Below, in pieces: positions 41,605-49,584 of a stretch of 64,000 nucleotides of DNA. The first letter of the stretch is position 1. Each line of letters opens with the position of its first letter. Location: assembly GCF_001428365.1 (NCBI RefSeq), contig NZ_LMSH01000002.1, positions 186,001 to 250,000 of the forward strand, read 5' to 3'. Source of the stretch: Arthrobacter sp. Soil763 (lineage in GTDB: Bacteria > Actinomycetota > Actinomycetes > Actinomycetales > Micrococcaceae). Position numbers and translations under genes: made by a program. Under the pieces are notes generated by a model that was not told where the DNA came from, did no database searches, and saw nothing but the letters and a program-made list of their open reading frames with translations.

Positions 41605-42476
41605 CCCTTGCCAGTGTCCTGAACCGCCGCAGGGGCCCGGCCAGCCAGCCGCACGCCGGTGCGCAGCTGGTTGGCCAGCGTTACCGCATCGACCACCTGC
41701 TGGGGCGTGGATCCGAGGCCGACGTCTTCCATGCGACCGACTTCCGCGGTCCGGACGCCGCCGGCTCCAGTGCCGCGGCCGTCAAGGTCTTCCGCTCCGC
41801 CTCGTCGGACAACTCCTCACCCTTTGTCCGCGAACGGGAGCTTCATGCCCCGCTGCACCATGCAAATGTGGTCCGGATTCACGGCAGCGGGCGGATGCCG
41901 GCGGGCGGCCCGGATGCCGGCCGGGACTATATCGTCGCCGAGCTGGCCGGGACCGACCTGCGGCAGCTGCTCCAGGGCGGGCCGCTTCCGGCGGCGCAGA
42001 CCGCCGTGCTGTTGGGCGGCGTCGCCAAGGCCCTGGCACACATCCATCGGCGGGGCATCGTGCACAACGACGTTAAGCCGGCCAACATCATGGTCGCCGG
42101 GAACCCGGAGGGAGGGGCGGGCGTTGCGAAGCTGACTGATTTTGGCATCGCCACCAGCGCCTGGCACCGGCCCAACGCCCACGCCTCCGGCACGCCGCAC
42201 TACCTCAGCCCCGAGGCGGTCCACGGGCGTCCCACGACCGGCGCCAGTGATATCTACGCCCTGGGCCTCGTCGCTTTCGAATGCCTCACCGGCATCAAAG
42301 CCTTCCCGGGTCCGGCCCTGGAATCCATGGTCGCCCGCACGCTGCGGTCCCCGCGGCTGCCGGACACCGTGCGCCGTCGCTGGTCGGTGCTGCTGCTGGC
42401 CATGACCGACACGGACCCGGCCACGCGCCCGACCGCGGGTGAAACCCTGCGGATGCTCCAAAGAATCGGCCGCTAA
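41601..42476 (+). CDS. serine/threonine protein kinase, soluble
   Basis: A 291-residue kinase domain protein. GRGSEADV is the Gly-loop, AAVKVF the catalytic Lys, IVHNDVKPANIM the catalytic loop (HND instead of HRD), LTDFGIA the DFG and YLSPEAV the APE-like motif. There is no transmembrane segment or PASTA domain, so it acts in the cytoplasm. It starts at GTG 41601, overlapping the previous stop. HND rather than HRD suggests an RD-negative kinase, possibly not activated by loop phosphorylation. Confidence 0.85.
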   Translation: MTLASVLNRRRGPASQPHAGAQLVGQRYRIDHLLGRGSEADVFHATDFRGPDAAGSSAAAVKVFRSASSDNSSPFVRERELHAPLHHANVVRIHGSGRMPAGGPDAGRDYIVAELAGTDLRQLLQGGPLPAAQTAVLLGGVAKALAHIHRRGIVHNDVKPANIMVAGNPEGGAGVAKLTDFGIATSAWHRPNAHASGTPHYLSPEAVHGRPTTGASDIYALGLVAFECLTGIKAFPGPALESMVARTLRSPRLPDTVRRRWSVLLLAMTDTDPATRPTAGETLRMLQRIGR

Positions 42477-42495
42477 CCTATCTCCGCCGGGCCCG

Positions 42496-42520
42496 CCTGC
42501 CGGATCCACCTGCCGGATCC
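42496..42520. repeat. 12-bp direct repeat
   Basis: CCTGCCGGATCC occurs at 42496-42507 and 42509-42520. Confidence 0.7.
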
Positions 42521-42540
42521 CAGGCAGAACAGATGCCTGG
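42520..42540. terminator. 7-bp hairpin between convergent genes
   Basis: CCAGGCA (42520-42526) pairs with TGCCTGG (42534-42540), lying between the kinase stop and the FadR-type gene stop. Confidence 0.55.
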
Positions 42541-42541
42541 C

Positions 42542-43279
42542 CTAGGGTGTCTTCCCGCCCTGGTGGCTGGACCAGATGTCCCCGATTTCCTCGGTCGACT
42601 GCTCCACGATCCGCCGCATGGCCGCATGGGCAGCATCGGTCTCGCCGCGCTGGATCGCACTCGCGACGTCGACATGCAGCTGGAGTGCCTCATGCTGCGG
42701 CAGGTGCGGCATCAAGCCGTGTTCGGTGCGGCCGGTCAGGACTTCGGCGACCAGGTTGTGCAGTTGCGAAAACATGGGGTTGCCCGAGGCACGCAGTACG
42801 GCCGCATGAAACTCGATGTCCAGCCGGAGGAACTCGTCCTGGTTGCCACGCTGCCCGGCGGCCCACAGCCGGGCGGCCTGGGAGACGAGGTCGCTGCCGG
42901 TGTCCCAGGAAGCGCGTTCGGCGGCCAGACGGGCGGCCTGCGGCTCAATCGCACCTCGCAGCTCGTTGAGTGCCCGCAGCTGGTCCACCCGCCGGGACGA
43001 AGCCAGCCGCCAGCGGATGACCTGCGGGTCGTAGAGGTTCCAGGAATCCTCGGGCTGGACCACCGTGCCAAGCCGGCGGCGCGATTCGAGCATCCCCATT
43101 GCCGAAAGTACCCGGGTGGCTTCCCGGACCACGGAGCGGGAAACATTGTGCTGCGACTCAAGCTCATCCAGCCGGAGGATCGTATGCGGCGCGAGGCTCC
43201 CCTCGGCGATGGCGAGCCCCAGCGTCTGGACCAGCACGGAGTGCAGGTCTGCTGAAGACTCCGCCTTTGGGGTTTGCAT
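42542..43279 (-). CDS. FadR/GntR family transcriptional regulator of the sugar-acid cluster
   Basis: A 245-residue regulator with an N-terminal winged helix (residues about 15-75; LESQHNVSRSVVREATRVL) and a C-terminal FCD ligand domain whose helices carry the metal-binding pattern (RLDIEFHAAVLRASGN, then His further on). FCD regulators commonly sense sugar acids such as galactonate or gluconate. It is divergent from the transporter genes, with a near-palindromic site between them. ATG 43279 has no Shine-Dalgarno; a TATGAT box lies 6 nt upstream, so it is probably leaderless. Confidence 0.88.
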   Translation of the reverse strand: MQTPKAESSADLHSVLVQTLGLAIAEGSLAPHTILRLDELESQHNVSRSVVREATRVLSAMGMLESRRRLGTVVQPEDSWNLYDPQVIRWRLASSRRVDQLRALNELRGAIEPQAARLAAERASWDTGSDLVSQAARLWAAGQRGNQDEFLRLDIEFHAAVLRASGNPMFSQLHNLVAEVLTGRTEHGLMPHLPQHEALQLHVDVASAIQRGETDAAHAAMRRIVEQSTEEIGDIWSSHQGGKTP

Positions 43280-43280
43280 G

Positions 43281-43328
43281 AATAAATCATACGGGTGGGC
43301 GCAAGGGGTTGTTTAAGTATGCTTTATT
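43281..43328. promoter_or_regulatory. divergent operator/promoter region of the sugar-acid cluster
   Basis: AATAAATCATAC (43281-43292) and GTATGCTTTATT (43317-43328) form an inverted repeat with one mismatch. The first arm covers the TATGAT -10 box of the regulator; the second lies in the spacer of a plus-strand promoter (TTGTTT 43309-43314, 18 nt, TAAGAT 43333-43338). One FadR dimer at each half, or a looped complex, could silence both directions. GTATGAT-type halves are common for FadR-family sites. Confidence 0.7.
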
Positions 43329-43412
43329 TCTCTAAGATCGCTCCAGAGCAGATGTAAAGATGCATCCGCGGGTGGCTGGATCGCATCCGGCCCTGAAGAC
43401 AAGGGAGTCGTA

Positions 43413-44702
43413 ATGAAGCGACGTTCAATTGTGAAGTACGCGGCCGTGGCCGCCGCGCTGTCGCTCGGGCTGACCGCCTGTGGCAGCGGAGGCGGCGACG
43501 CCAAGGCCGCCGGAACGGTCCGGGTCACGCTGGCCAACCACGTCTGGACCGAAGGCATCAAGGCCGCCATTCCGGAGTTCGAAAAGGCCACCGGCCTTAA
43601 GGTCGAACTCACCCAGCTCGGCGAAGACCAGCTCTCGGACCAGTACAACGTCAAGCTCAACGCAGGCAGCGACGAAATCGACGTCATGATGTACCGCCCG
43701 CTTCAGGAAGGCAAAGCCTTCGCCAAGAACGGCTACCTCGCCGACCTCACCTCCAAGGTTTCCGCCGACGCGAACTGGGACTGGAAGGACTACCAGGAGG
43801 GTCCGGTCAAGGCCAGCACCGTCGACGGCAAGGTGGTCGGCGTCCCGATCATCACCGAACGCGAAGTCCTCTACTACCGCAAGGACCTGCTGCAGGCCGC
43901 CGGCGTCCAGGTCCCCAAGACCATGGACGAGCTCGAAGCTGCCGCGAAGAAGATCGCCGCGGCCAACCCGGACACCGCCGGCTTCGTGGCACGCACTGCC
44001 AAGTCCGCCGCGGTGACCCAGTTCTCCAGCTTCCTTTACAGCTTCGGTGGTGACTTCACGGACGCCGACGGCAAGTCGGCAGTCGGCAGCGACGCCGCAA
44101 AGAAGGCCTACTCCTTCTACGGCGGCCTGATCAAGAACTACGGCCCGAAGAACGTCAGCACCGACATGAGCTGGCCCGAAGCGATGGCCATCTTCACGCA
44201 GGGCAAGGCCGCCTTCTACACCGAAGCGGACTCGCTCTACAAGAACGCCACCGATCCGGCCAAGTCCAAGGTCGCGGACAAGGTTGGCTTTGCCGCGCTG
44301 CCCGCGGGCCCCGCCGGTTCCAAGCCGTACAACATCCCGTCGTGGGGCCTGGCCGTGAACAACGCCTCCGGCAACCAGGACAACGCGTGGAAGTTCATCC
44401 AGTGGGCCACCAGCAAGGACCGCACGCTGGCGGCGCAGAAGGCCGGCGTCCCCGGCCCGCGAGCCTCGGTCTGGGCTGATCCTGCCGGAACCTCCACCTA
44501 CCCGAAGGACCTCGCCGAGGCCATCGCCACCAGCGCCAAGAACGGCGTCGGCCATGACCGCCCCCAGGTCATCACCGTGGGCAAGGCCCGCGAGATCGTC
44601 GGCGAACCGATCGTCGCGTCCATCACCGGCGCCGACGCGTCGTCCGCGGCCGACTCCGCGAACGAAGCGTTCCAGAAGTTCCTGGACAGCGAAAAGAAGT
44701 AA
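43413..44702 (+). CDS. ABC transporter substrate-binding lipoprotein (carbohydrate)
   Basis: A 429-residue extracellular-binding protein of the family-1 type. A signal peptide ends in the lipobox LTAC (Cys22), so the protein is lipid-anchored outside the membrane. The mature part has the two-lobed fold (VRVTLANHVWTEGIKAAIPEFE, VPIITEREVLYYRKDL, SWGLAVNNAS). With galactonate and KDPGal genes following, a hexonate or a sugar-acid oligomer is the likely ligand. Starts at ATG 43413. A hairpin downstream probably lowers expression of the permeases. Confidence 0.92.
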   Translation: MKRRSIVKYAAVAAALSLGLTACGSGGGDAKAAGTVRVTLANHVWTEGIKAAIPEFEKATGLKVELTQLGEDQLSDQYNVKLNAGSDEIDVMMYRPLQEGKAFAKNGYLADLTSKVSADANWDWKDYQEGPVKASTVDGKVVGVPIITEREVLYYRKDLLQAAGVQVPKTMDELEAAAKKIAAANPDTAGFVARTAKSAAVTQFSSFLYSFGGDFTDADGKSAVGSDAAKKAYSFYGGLIKNYGPKNVSTDMSWPEAMAIFTQGKAAFYTEADSLYKNATDPAKSKVADKVGFAALPAGPAGSKPYNIPSWGLAVNNASGNQDNAWKFIQWATSKDRTLAAQKAGVPGPRASVWADPAGTSTYPKDLAEAIATSAKNGVGHDRPQVITVGKAREIVGEPIVASITGADASSAADSANEAFQKFLDSEKK

Positions 44703-44720
44703 CATCCCGGCGCAGCGCTC

Positions 44721-44775
44721 CTGAGGCAAACTGCCGGACGCGCAGTGCCTGAGGCAATCTGCCGACGCACCACTG
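44721..44775 (+). repeat. 28-bp direct repeat after the binding-protein gene
   Basis: CCTGAGGCAA occurs at 44721 and 44749, with similar following bases (ACTGCCGGACGC and TCTGCCGACGC). It sits just upstream of the hairpin at 44778. Confidence 0.7.
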
Positions 44776-44777
44776 CC

Positions 44778-44810
44778 CGGCGGGACGGCTGCCCAGCCGC
44801 CGTCCCGCCG
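44778..44810 (+). terminator. intra-operon hairpin (attenuator or mRNA end)
   Basis: CGGCGGGACGGC (44778-44789) pairs exactly with 44799-44810 around a 9-nt loop, between the binding protein and permease genes. Such stems often protect or terminate part of the message so that the binding protein is made in excess. Confidence 0.65.
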
Positions 44811-44852
44811 CGGCCACGCTCTTCACTTCACCCCCAACTTTTTAGGTGAACC

Positions 44853-45818
44853 ATGTCTGTACTGAACACCTCCCGCGGCGACACACGCCGTGGCGCCGGC
44901 CGCGGCGCGGCGCGTCCGCCCGTCCCGCGGAAGTCCTTTTCCGCCTGGGCCAACCGGCACCGCAAGTGGCTTTTCGCCGCGCCGGCCATGATCTTCGTCG
45001 GCGTCCTGATCGTTTTCCCGCTGGCCTGGACGCTCTACCTGAGCCTCACCGACTCGCAGGGCTCGGTCCGCGCCGCGACCGAATTCATCGGCCTGGAGAA
45101 CTACGTGACGGTGCTCTCCGACGTCGAACGGTTCTGGCCCGCCGTCGGGCGCACGCTGTCCTTCACCGGCGTCGCACTGGCCTGCGAAGTCGTTCTGGGC
45201 ATGGGCATCGCCTTGCTGTTGTGGCGGCCCTTCCGCGGCGAGAAGTGGGTGCGCGTCGCCATCCTGCTGCCGCTCGTCGCCACCCCGGTGGCCGTCGGCA
45301 TGATGTGGCGGCTGATCTTCGACCCGAACATCGGCTTCGTCAACCAGCTGCTCGGCATGATCGGCATCCCCCCGCAGCCGTGGCTCTCCGGCCAGGACAC
45401 CGCGCTGGGGACCACGATCTTCATGGATATCTGGCAGTGGACTCCGATGGTGGTGCTGATCCTGCTCGCCGGCCTCACCTCCCTCTCCGAAGAACCCGAC
45501 GAGGCCGCGCGGATGGACGGCGCCAACGCCTTCCAGCGCTTCTTCTTCATCACGCTGCCGCTCATGATGCCGACCGTGATCGTCGCCATCCTGCTCCGCG
45601 GCATCGACGCCCTGAAGACCTTCGACATCCTCTACGCCACCAAAGGCAAAGGCGGCGGCTCCTTCCACGAGGTCGAGACCCTCAACGTCTACGCCTATGG
45701 CCTGAGCTTTGACTACAACCAGTACGGGCTCTCCTCCGCGGTGCTGATCCTGTTCTTCATGATCATCATCGGCACCATGTGGCTGCTGACCATGCGCAAG
45801 AAAGCGGTAAGCAAATGA
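44853..45818 (+). CDS. carbohydrate ABC transporter permease (MalF-like)
   Basis: A 321-residue inner-membrane protein with six helices. EEPDEAARMDGANAFQRFFFITLPLM is the EAA motif that contacts the ATPase, and KWLFAAPAMIFVGVLIVFPLAW the first helix. ATG 44853 has AGGTGAACC upstream. It overlaps the next permease gene by 4 nt (ATGA). It forms the channel with the second permease and the lipoprotein; the ATPase gene is missing here. Confidence 0.92.
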   Translation: MSVLNTSRGDTRRGAGRGAARPPVPRKSFSAWANRHRKWLFAAPAMIFVGVLIVFPLAWTLYLSLTDSQGSVRAATEFIGLENYVTVLSDVERFWPAVGRTLSFTGVALACEVVLGMGIALLLWRPFRGEKWVRVAILLPLVATPVAVGMMWRLIFDPNIGFVNQLLGMIGIPPQPWLSGQDTALGTTIFMDIWQWTPMVVLILLAGLTSLSEEPDEAARMDGANAFQRFFFITLPLMMPTVIVAILLRGIDALKTFDILYATKGKGGGSFHEVETLNVYAYGLSFDYNQYGLSSAVLILFFMIIIGTMWLLTMRKKAVSK

Positions 45819-46696
45819 CCGTCCTGACCCAGTCCCAGACCTCCGCCGCTCCGCAGGCACCCGCCCCGCGCCGCCGCAAGCCGCTGGGCACCCGCGCCTA
45901 CAAGGTGTTCAGGGTGGTCGCGCTTGTTGCCGTGGTGCTGTTCCTGATCGCCCCGCTGTTCTGGATGCTGCTGGCCTCCTTCAAGACCAACGTGGACATC
46001 TACGACACCGCCAAGTCGTTCATCTTCACCCCCACCGGGGAGAACTACGCCAACGTGCTGCAGCGGAACAACTACTTCATCTTCATCTTCAACAGCTTCT
46101 GGGTCGCGTTCGTCTCCACGGCCCTCTCGCTGGTCCTGGGCGTCCCGGCGGCTTACGCGATGAGCCGGTTCACCATGGGCCGATCGGCGCTCGTGGTCCT
46201 GATGGCCCGCGTCATTCCGGGCGTCTCGCTGCTGGTGCCCTGGTACTACGTCTTCTCCAACCTGAAAATGGTGGGCGGTTTCGAGGTGCTGATCCTGAGC
46301 CACATGTTCGTCGCGCTGCCGCTGATCGTCTACATCATGATGAGCTACTTCGATTCGCTGCCGCTGGAACTGGAGGAGTCGGCGCAGGTGGACGGACTCA
46401 CCCCGATCGGCGCGTTCCGCCGCATCACGCTGCCGCTGTCCGTCTCCGGCATCGCCACCGCCGGGATCCTGTCCTTTATCTTCTCGTGGAACAACTTCAT
46501 GTTCGCCCTGGTGCTCTCCGGCTCCAAGACCAAGACCCTGCCGGTGGCGATCTTCGACTTCGTCTCCTACGCCAGCATCGACTGGGGCGGGCTGATGGCC
46601 GCCGCCACCGTGGTCACCATCCCGATCATGATCATTGCGCTCTTCACGCAGAAGTACATCGTCTCCGGCCTCACCGCCGGCGCGACCAAGGGCTAG
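45815..46696 (+). CDS. carbohydrate ABC transporter permease (MalG-like)
   Basis: A 293-residue inner-membrane protein with six helices. LELEESAQVDGLTPIGAFRRITLPL is the EAA loop. ATG 45815 overlaps the stop of the first permease (ATGA), so the two are made together. An ATPase subunit is not encoded in this cluster; a shared MsiK-like ATPase elsewhere would be needed. Confidence 0.92.
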   Translation: MTVLTQSQTSAAPQAPAPRRRKPLGTRAYKVFRVVALVAVVLFLIAPLFWMLLASFKTNVDIYDTAKSFIFTPTGENYANVLQRNNYFIFIFNSFWVAFVSTALSLVLGVPAAYAMSRFTMGRSALVVLMARVIPGVSLLVPWYYVFSNLKMVGGFEVLILSHMFVALPLIVYIMMSYFDSLPLELEESAQVDGLTPIGAFRRITLPLSVSGIATAGILSFIFSWNNFMFALVLSGSKTKTLPVAIFDFVSYASIDWGGLMAAATVVTIPIMIIALFTQKYIVSGLTAGATKG

Positions 46697-46703
46697 GCCA
46701 CAC

Positions 46704-47852
46704 ATGACACGCATCAGCAGGATTGAAACCTTCCTCGTCGCGCCGCGCTGGCTCTTCGTCCGGATCGAGACCGACAGCGGGATCATCGGCTGGGGCGAGG
46801 CCAGCTGCGAGGGCCGCAGCGAAACCGTGCGCACCGCCGTCGAGCAACTCTCCGAACTGCTCATCGGCAACGACGCGCTGCGCATCGAGGACCACTGGCA
46901 GGTCATGACCAAGGGCTCCTTCTACCGGGGCGGCCCCATCCTCGCCAGCGCGGTCTCCGGCCTGGACCAGGCCCTCTGGGACATCGCGGGCAAGCACTTC
47001 AACACCCCCGTGCACCAGCTCCTCGGCGGCCACGTCCGCGACCGGATCCGGATGTACGGCTGGGTGGGCGGTGACGAGCCGAACGAGGTGGCGGACCAGA
47101 TCAGCGCCCAGCTGGAGGTCGGACTCACCGCGGTGAAGATGAACGCCAGCGGCCGGATGAGCCCGGTCGCCTCGGTGGCCGAGCTCGACGGCGTCGTCCG
47201 CCGGGTCGCCGCGGCCCGCGAGGTGCTCGGGGACCACCGCGACGTCGCCGTCGACTTCCATGGCCGCTTCAGCCTGGCCAACGCCCGGCGGGTGGCGCCG
47301 CTGCTGGAACCGTACCGGCCGTTTTTCCTCGAAGAGCCCGTGGTCCCGGAAAACACCCACCTGCTGCGCGAGTTCACCGCCTCGACGACGACGCCGGTCT
47401 CCACCGGCGAGCGGCTCTACAGCCGGCAGGAATTCCTGCCGGCGCTGCAGGCCGGCATCGCCGTGGCCCAGCCGGATCTCTCGCACGCCGGCGGCATCAC
47501 CGAGGTGCGCAAGATCGCCTCGCTGGCCGAAATCTACGAAGTACAGCTGGCCCCGCACTGCCCGCTCGGGCCGCTGGCGCTGGCGGCCTGCCTGCAGGTC
47601 GGCTTCGCCACGCCCAACTTCCTGATCCAGGAACAAAGCATCGGCATCCACTACAACCAGGGCGCCGAAGTCCTGGACTACGTGGTGGACAAGAGCCCGC
47701 TGAAATTCGTTGACGGCCACATCGAACGGCTGACCGGCCCGGGACTCGGCATCGAGATCGACGAGGCCGTGGTCCGTGCAGCGGACAAGCGCGGCCACGC
47801 CTGGCGCGGACCGGTCTGGCGCCACCCCGACGGCGCCTTCGCAGAATGGTGA
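46704..47852 (+). CDS. dgoD: D-galactonate dehydratase
   Basis: A 382-residue enolase-superfamily enzyme, the same length as E. coli DgoD. It dehydrates D-galactonate to 2-keto-3-deoxygalactonate. Metal ligands are Asp184 (VDFHGRF), Glu210 (FLEEP) and Glu236 (TGERLYS), with catalytic His186 and His285 (PHCPLGP), each within one residue of the E. coli positions known from that enzyme. QPDLSHAGGITE supports the galactonate subgroup. ATG 46704 follows the permease stop after 7 nt. The close relative gluconate/other acid-sugar dehydratase remains possible. Confidence 0.88.
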   Translation: MTRISRIETFLVAPRWLFVRIETDSGIIGWGEASCEGRSETVRTAVEQLSELLIGNDALRIEDHWQVMTKGSFYRGGPILASAVSGLDQALWDIAGKHFNTPVHQLLGGHVRDRIRMYGWVGGDEPNEVADQISAQLEVGLTAVKMNASGRMSPVASVAELDGVVRRVAAAREVLGDHRDVAVDFHGRFSLANARRVAPLLEPYRPFFLEEPVVPENTHLLREFTASTTTPVSTGERLYSRQEFLPALQAGIAVAQPDLSHAGGITEVRKIASLAEIYEVQLAPHCPLGPLALAACLQVGFATPNFLIQEQSIGIHYNQGAEVLDYVVDKSPLKFVDGHIERLTGPGLGIEIDEAVVRAADKRGHAWRGPVWRHPDGAFAEW

Positions 47853-47857
47853 ACGAG

Positions 47858-48532
47858 ATGAGTACCCTACCGACCCCCGAAGACCTGCTGGCCGGTATCT
47901 GCGAGACCCGCCTCGTGGCGATCGTGCGCGGCACCGACGGCGGGGCCGCCGCCAAGGCTGCCCTCGCGGCCATGGAGGAGGGCTTCCGCTACGTCGAAAT
48001 CGCCCTGACCACCCCGGACGCGCTGGCGGCGATCCGCACGGTCCGCGCGGCGGCACCGGCCGGCTGCTTCGTCGGGGCGGGCACCGTCCTCACCGCCGCG
48101 GACGTCGCCGACGTCGCGGACGCCGGCGGGCAGTTCACGGTGACGCCCGCCCTGGCCTCCTCGATCGAGGAGTCCGCCCGCCTCGGCATCCCGGTCCTGG
48201 CCGGGGCGCTGACTCCCAGCGAGGCCTACGAAGCGATGAACCGCGGGGCGACGGCGGTGAAGCTGTTTCCCGCTTCCATCGGCGGTCCCGGTTATCTGAA
48301 GGCGCTCCGCGATCCCTTCCCCGGCATCCCGTTCATCGCCGTGGGCGGCGTCGGGCTGGAGGAGGCGCCCGCGTACTGGGACGCCGGCGCAATCGCGGTC
48401 GGCCTGGGGGGTCCGCTGTTCGGCGACGCCGGTTCGGGCGGGGACCTCGCCCCGATGCGCGCACGGGCCCGCGCCTTTGTCGACACGGCGGCCGGCTACG
48501 GCCGGCGGTCGCCCGCGGAGCCGGCGCGGTGA
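47858..48532 (+). CDS. dgoA: 2-dehydro-3-deoxy-6-phosphogalactonate aldolase (KDPG/KDPGal aldolase family)
   Basis: A 224-residue class I aldolase that splits KDPGal into pyruvate and glyceraldehyde 3-phosphate. YVEIALTTPD holds the catalytic Glu, VGAGTVL and VTPALASS the phosphate site, and AVKLFPAS the Schiff-base Lys. ATG 47858 is chosen for GGTGA 5 nt upstream; ATG 47846 is in frame and would overlap the dehydratase stop. It overlaps the kinase gene by GTGA. Confidence 0.87.
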   Translation: MSTLPTPEDLLAGICETRLVAIVRGTDGGAAAKAALAAMEEGFRYVEIALTTPDALAAIRTVRAAAPAGCFVGAGTVLTAADVADVADAGGQFTVTPALASSIEESARLGIPVLAGALTPSEAYEAMNRGATAVKLFPASIGGPGYLKALRDPFPGIPFIAVGGVGLEEAPAYWDAGAIAVGLGGPLFGDAGSGGDLAPMRARARAFVDTAAGYGRRSPAEPAR

Positions 48533-49518
48533 GCGTGGACCTGCTGACCCTGGGCGAATCGATGGTCTCGCTGCGCTCCGGGGGGCCGTTGTCCGCCGGC
48601 GGCGCGCTGACTATGCACGTGGCCGGGGCGGAGTCCAACGTCGCCGTCGGCGTCGCCCGGCTGGGCCACAGCGTTGCTTGGGCCGGCGTTGTGGGGGCGG
48701 ACCCGCACGGCGAGTTCATCCTGCGCCGGCTCCGCGGCGAGGGCATCGCCGTGCAGCACCGGGTGGATACCGCCAGGGCCACCGGAGTGATGTTCCTGGA
48801 ACGCCGCACGGCCGACCTCAGCCGCGCCTACTACTACCGGGCCGGTTCCGCCGGGTCCACGATCGGCCGCGAGGACGTGGACCGGGCCTTCGCCGCGGGT
48901 CCCGGCGTGCTGCACCTGACCGGCATCACCGCAGCCCTCAGCCCGGACGCCCGGCGCGCCGTCGAATACGCGGCGGCGCGGGGTGCGGCGGAGGGCCTGG
49001 TGGTGTCCCTCGACGTCAATTTCCGCAGCAAGCTGTGGTCCCGCGACGAGGCGCGCGCGGTCCTCACCCCGCTCGCCCGGCACGCCACCGTCCTGATCGC
49101 CTCCGACGACGAGCTCGGCCTGGTCGCCGACGACGGAGGAACACCCGGCAGCGGCGGCCGCGGGCCGGCAGAAGCAGAGGCTGCCGAACTGGCCATGGCC
49201 GCCGAGCTGCTGGACCGCGGAGTGCGGGAGGTGGTGGTCAAGCGGGGCGCCGCCGGTGCCGGCGTGCACACCGCCGCGGGCCGCTGCGAAGCTCCCGCCG
49301 TCCCGGTGACCAGCATCGACACCGTCGGAGCCGGCGATGCCTTCACCGCCGGCTACCTCTCGGCCCTGCTCGACGGCGGCGACGTCGCCGCCCGGCTCAA
49401 GCGCGGCACCCTCGCCGGGGCCTTTGCGGTCAGCACCGCTGGCGACTGCGAGGGCCTGCCCAGCGCTGCGGAACTGGCGCTGCTGGGCGCCGCCCCGGAT
49501 GGAAGTACCCAGCGCTAA
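48529..49518 (+). CDS. PfkB-family sugar-acid kinase (KDG/KDGal kinase-like)
   Basis: A 329-residue ribokinase-fold kinase. TLGESMVSLRS starts the fold, GAESNVAVGVARLG is the substrate lid, and DTVGAGDAFTAGY holds the catalytic Asp and anion hole. It probably phosphorylates 2-keto-3-deoxygalactonate at C6, the step between dgoD and dgoA. E. coli uses an unrelated DgoK, so this is a functional substitute. Starts at GTG 48529, coupled by GTGA to the aldolase gene. Confidence 0.85.
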   Translation: MSVDLLTLGESMVSLRSGGPLSAGGALTMHVAGAESNVAVGVARLGHSVAWAGVVGADPHGEFILRRLRGEGIAVQHRVDTARATGVMFLERRTADLSRAYYYRAGSAGSTIGREDVDRAFAAGPGVLHLTGITAALSPDARRAVEYAAARGAAEGLVVSLDVNFRSKLWSRDEARAVLTPLARHATVLIASDDELGLVADDGGTPGSGGRGPAEAEAAELAMAAELLDRGVREVVVKRGAAGAGVHTAAGRCEAPAVPVTSIDTVGAGDAFTAGYLSALLDGGDVAARLKRGTLAGAFAVSTAGDCEGLPSAAELALLGAAPDGSTQR

Positions 49519-49584
49519 GATTCCCCGCCCCAGCCGGGAGACCCCGGCATCACCCCCGACCAACACCGAAAGCCTGGACCAGCC

